Shown: one piece after another, positions 62,446 to 64,000 of the stretch
Position numbering within the stretch: the stretch's first letter is position 1
How the letters are laid out: every line of letters starts with the position of its first letter
Assembly (NCBI RefSeq): GCF_030681155.1
Contig: NZ_JAUXXE010000049.1
Location: forward strand, 43,757-107,756
Direction: 5' to 3'
DNA length: 64,000 bases
Source: Phenylobacterium sp.
GTDB lineage: Bacteria; Pseudomonadota; Alphaproteobacteria; Caulobacterales; Caulobacteraceae
Translations under genes and position numbers: made by a program
Notes under the pieces: generated by a model
The model's database searches: none
What the model was told of the DNA's origin: nothing
Seen by the model: only the letters and a program-made list of their open reading frames with translations

Positions 62446-62897
62446 AGCTGCGCGGCGCCCGGGGCGACGAGGTTGGCGCGCTCGCCGAGGTCCACGCCCT
62501 GGCTTTTGACCATCCGTGGTCGGCCGCGGAGATTGCCGAACTGATGGGAAGCCCTGGGGCGTTCGCCCTGGTGGCCGAGGACGCCGGGCCGGTCGCCTTC
62601 ATCCTTTGCCGGGCCATCGCTGGCGAGGCGGAAATCCTGACCTTGGCGGTGTCGCCGGCCGCGCGTCGCCGCGGCGTGGCGCGCGGCCTGGTCGAGGCGG
62701 CGGCCGGCGCGGCCCGCATTGCGGGCGCCGAAGCGATGTTTCTTGAAGTCGCCGACGACAATCTCGCGGCCATCGGCCTCTACGAGACTGCAGGGTTCAC
62801 GCGTGCGGGATTGCGGCGCGGGTACTATGATCGCGGTCCACAAGGTTTGGCCGATGCGCTCGTGATGCGTCTCGACCTTGGCCGCGCGGCGCTGTAG
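62442..62897 (+). CDS. rimI: Ribosomal-protein-alanine N-acetyltransferase RimI
   Basis: RimI acetylates the N-terminal alanine of ribosomal protein S18. The 151-residue GNAT shows EVHALAFDHPWSAAEIAELMGSPGAFALVAEDAG, EAEILTLAVSPAARRRGVARGLVEAAAGAARIAGAEAMFLEVADDNLAAIGLYETAGFTRAGLRRGYY, where RRRGVARGL is the acetyl-CoA loop. It is coupled to tsaB by a 4-base overlap. Length is typical. Confidence 0.92.
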   Translation: MKLRGARGDEVGALAEVHALAFDHPWSAAEIAELMGSPGAFALVAEDAGPVAFILCRAIAGEAEILTLAVSPAARRRGVARGLVEAAAGAARIAGAEAMFLEVADDNLAAIGLYETAGFTRAGLRRGYYDRGPQGLADALVMRLDLGRAAL

Positions 62898-62938
62898 CCC
62901 TATCCTTAGGTCGTCTGAAAGTCCGAGGAGCCCCGTTC

Positions 62939-63349
62939 GTGGATCGCATTGAAAATCTCTGCATCGAGAAGGGCATGCGCATGACCGAGCAACGCCGCGT
63001 GATCGCGCGGGTGTTGTCGGCTGCCCACGACCACCCCGATGTGGAAGAACTCTATCGCCGCTCCCACGAGGTCGATCCGCACATTTCCATCGCCACGGTT
63101 TACCGGACCGTGCGGCTGTTCGAAGAGGCCGGCATCATCGCGCGCCATGATTTCCGCGACGGTCGTTCGCGCTATGAAGAGGCGACCGAGGTCCACCACG
63201 ATCACCTGATCGACATGAAGACCGGCCGCGTCGTCGAGTTTGTGGATGAGGAAATCGAGGCCCTGCAAGAGGCGATCGCCCACAAGCTCGGCTACAAGCT
63301 GGTGGATCACCGCCTTGAGCTTTACGGCATGCCCCTTGATGACCAATAG
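62939..63349 (+). CDS. fur: Ferric uptake regulator, Fur family
   Basis: The 136-residue product has the winged-helix domain IEKGMRMTEQRRVIARVLSAAHDHPDVEELYRRSHEVDPHISIATVYRTVRLFEEAGII, a metal-site stretch EVHHDHLIDMKTGRVVEFVDEEIEAL and a dimerisation end KLGYKLVDHRLELYGM. It is close to Caulobacter Fur. The only Cys is near the N-terminus (NLCIEKG), so the Cys4 structural zinc site found in many Fur proteins is absent. An Irr-type identity is less likely because the HxH heme pattern is not evident. A GTG start is used. Confidence 0.88.
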   Translation: MDRIENLCIEKGMRMTEQRRVIARVLSAAHDHPDVEELYRRSHEVDPHISIATVYRTVRLFEEAGIIARHDFRDGRSRYEEATEVHHDHLIDMKTGRVVEFVDEEIEALQEAIAHKLGYKLVDHRLELYGMPLDDQ

Positions 63350-63486
63350 GGCAGCCGCGCTCCGCCTTGGCGGGGTTTTGGGCTGATCTTGGACGATTTC
63401 CGGATTCGGTTGCGACGTTGTGACGACGAGCGTGCGCGCTGTTGTGCGCCTTGCGCCAACCTATCCACAGCCCCATAAACCCGGCC

Positions 63487-64000
63487 ATGTCCGCTCCAAC
63501 CAAGCGCCTCTACATCAAGACGTACGGCTGTCAGATGAACGTCTATGACAGCGAGCGCATGGCCGACGTCCTTGCGCCGCTGGGCTATGGGATGACGGAC
63601 GAGCCTGAGGGTGCCGATCTGGTGGTGCTGAACACCTGCCATATCCGGGAAAAGGCCACCGAAAAGGTCTATTCCGAGCTTGGCTACATCAAGCAGATGA
63701 AGCAGGCCCGCGCCGAGGCCGGCGCGTCGATGACGGTCGTGGTCGCCGGCTGCGTGGCCCAGGCTGAGGGCGAGCAGATCATGATCCGCCAGCAGGCGGT
63801 GGATCTGGTCGTCGGGCCGCAGGCCTATCACCAACTGCCCGAACTGATCGCACGCACGCATCGAAAGCGCGGTGAGCGGCTGGCGGCCGACTTCGCCGCC
63901 GACGAGAAATTCGACGCCCTGCCAGTGGAACGCAACCCGACCGGCGTCACCGCCTTCCTCACCGTGCAGGAGGGCTGCGACAAGTTCTGCACCTTCTGCG
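63487..64000 (+). CDS. miaB: tRNA-2-methylthio-N6-dimethylallyladenosine synthase MiaB (3' truncated by window edge)
   Basis: MiaB adds the methylthio group to i6A37 of tRNA with radical SAM chemistry. The visible 171 residues include the N-terminal UPF0004 domain with the three cluster cysteines: [40 protein letters not shown] and [13 protein letters not shown]. The radical-SAM motif begins at the right edge ([12 protein letters not shown], CxxxCxxC). The frame is open at base 64000. A CTATCCACA near 63471 lies just upstream; it matches a DnaA box at 8 of 9 but overlaps the start region. Confidence 0.95.
   Translation, partial: MSAPTKRLYIKTYGCQMNVYDSERMADVLAPLGYGMTDEPEGADLVVLNTCHIREKATEKVYSELGYIKQMKQARAEAGASMTVVVAGCVAQAEGEQIMIRQQAVDLVVGPQAYHQLPELIARTHRKRGERLAADFAADEKFDALPVERNPTGVTAFLTVQEGCDKFCTFC

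Noticed and set aside
63471..63479. CTATCCACA as a DnaA box (8/9) before miaB
   Set aside because: A single 9-mer with one mismatch is expected by chance at this size, and it overlaps the miaB start region; there is no clustering as at the origin.

Overview
The window is a high-GC alphaproteobacterial chromosome segment, most likely from the Caulobacterales (a Caulobacter/Phenylobacterium relative). The evidence is the block ppsR - intergenic gap - hemE-hemH-hemJ-rho, followed by mnmE-mnmG-rsmG-parA-parB with parS sites. This is the arrangement known around the Caulobacter crescentus origin (Cori lies between hemE and the DUF299/ppsR gene). A CenR-type response regulator, an NtrZ-like periplasmic protein, DUF3576 and DUF6489 proteins, and TTAA-N7-TTAA (CtrA-type) boxes fit the same group. 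Almost everything is housekeeping chromosome; I see no prophage, IS element, CRISPR array, rRNA or tRNA.

Layout. 0-2.3 kb: end of a CPBP membrane protease, a PHA-system protein, and a degraded-looking unit (frameshifted methyltransferase-like ORF, a LysR ligand-binding domain with no HTH, a possible 48-aa membrane peptide). 2.3-14.3 kb: envelope and secretion genes (two TIM44-domain proteins, Smr, MltA, SecB), an acetyltransferase, an MscS channel, a two-lobed retropepsin-like protein and a CDF transporter, then the minus-strand run dnaQ-coaE-aroE-maf-ppsR. 14.29-14.81 kb: the predicted replication origin, with a perfect CtrA box, partial CtrA motifs, DnaA-box-like sites, an AT-rich stretch and a 10-bp inverted repeat. 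14.8-19.0 kb: hemE-hemH-hemJ coupled by GTGA overlaps, then rho and a hairpin. 19-27 kb: a quinone oxidoreductase and dienelactone hydrolase pair on the minus strand, then DUF6489-mnmE-mnmG-rsmG-parA-parB, with two perfect 16-bp parS sites and three degenerate ones.

27-37.5 kb: holA-lptE-leuS-DUF3576 on the minus strand, then ntrZ-like, a ThiE/TenI-like protein, YggS, an L,D-transpeptidase, cenR, xthA and lolA. 37.8-47.2 kb: GTP-type PEP carboxykinase, ftsK, a proline-rich membrane protein divergent from ftsK, alkB, a zincin-like protein, and dnaK-dnaJ behind a candidate sigma-32 promoter. 47.2-54.6 kb: an MBL hydrolase and a TetR regulator sharing a 31-bp palindromic operator, a GNAT, mutS, a HAD hydrolase and a globin-coupled chemoreceptor. 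54.8-64 kb: glnD, murJ, trpS, a universal stress protein, a NifU-type protein, tsaB-rimI, fur and the start of miaB.

How it fits together: the centre of the window is a replication and segregation hub (oriC, parS, ParA/ParB, FtsK, DnaQ, HolA, MutS), with haem synthesis and tRNA modification genes fused into the same neighbourhood. Intergenic spaces between convergent genes often hold REP-like palindromes that probably double as transcription terminators. No clearly new multi-gene system was found. The best leads are the origin architecture and its inverted repeat, the weak parS satellites, the headless LysR unit, the tandem-lobe aspartic protease, the MBL/TetR operator, and a palindrome overlapping the dnaK promoter.
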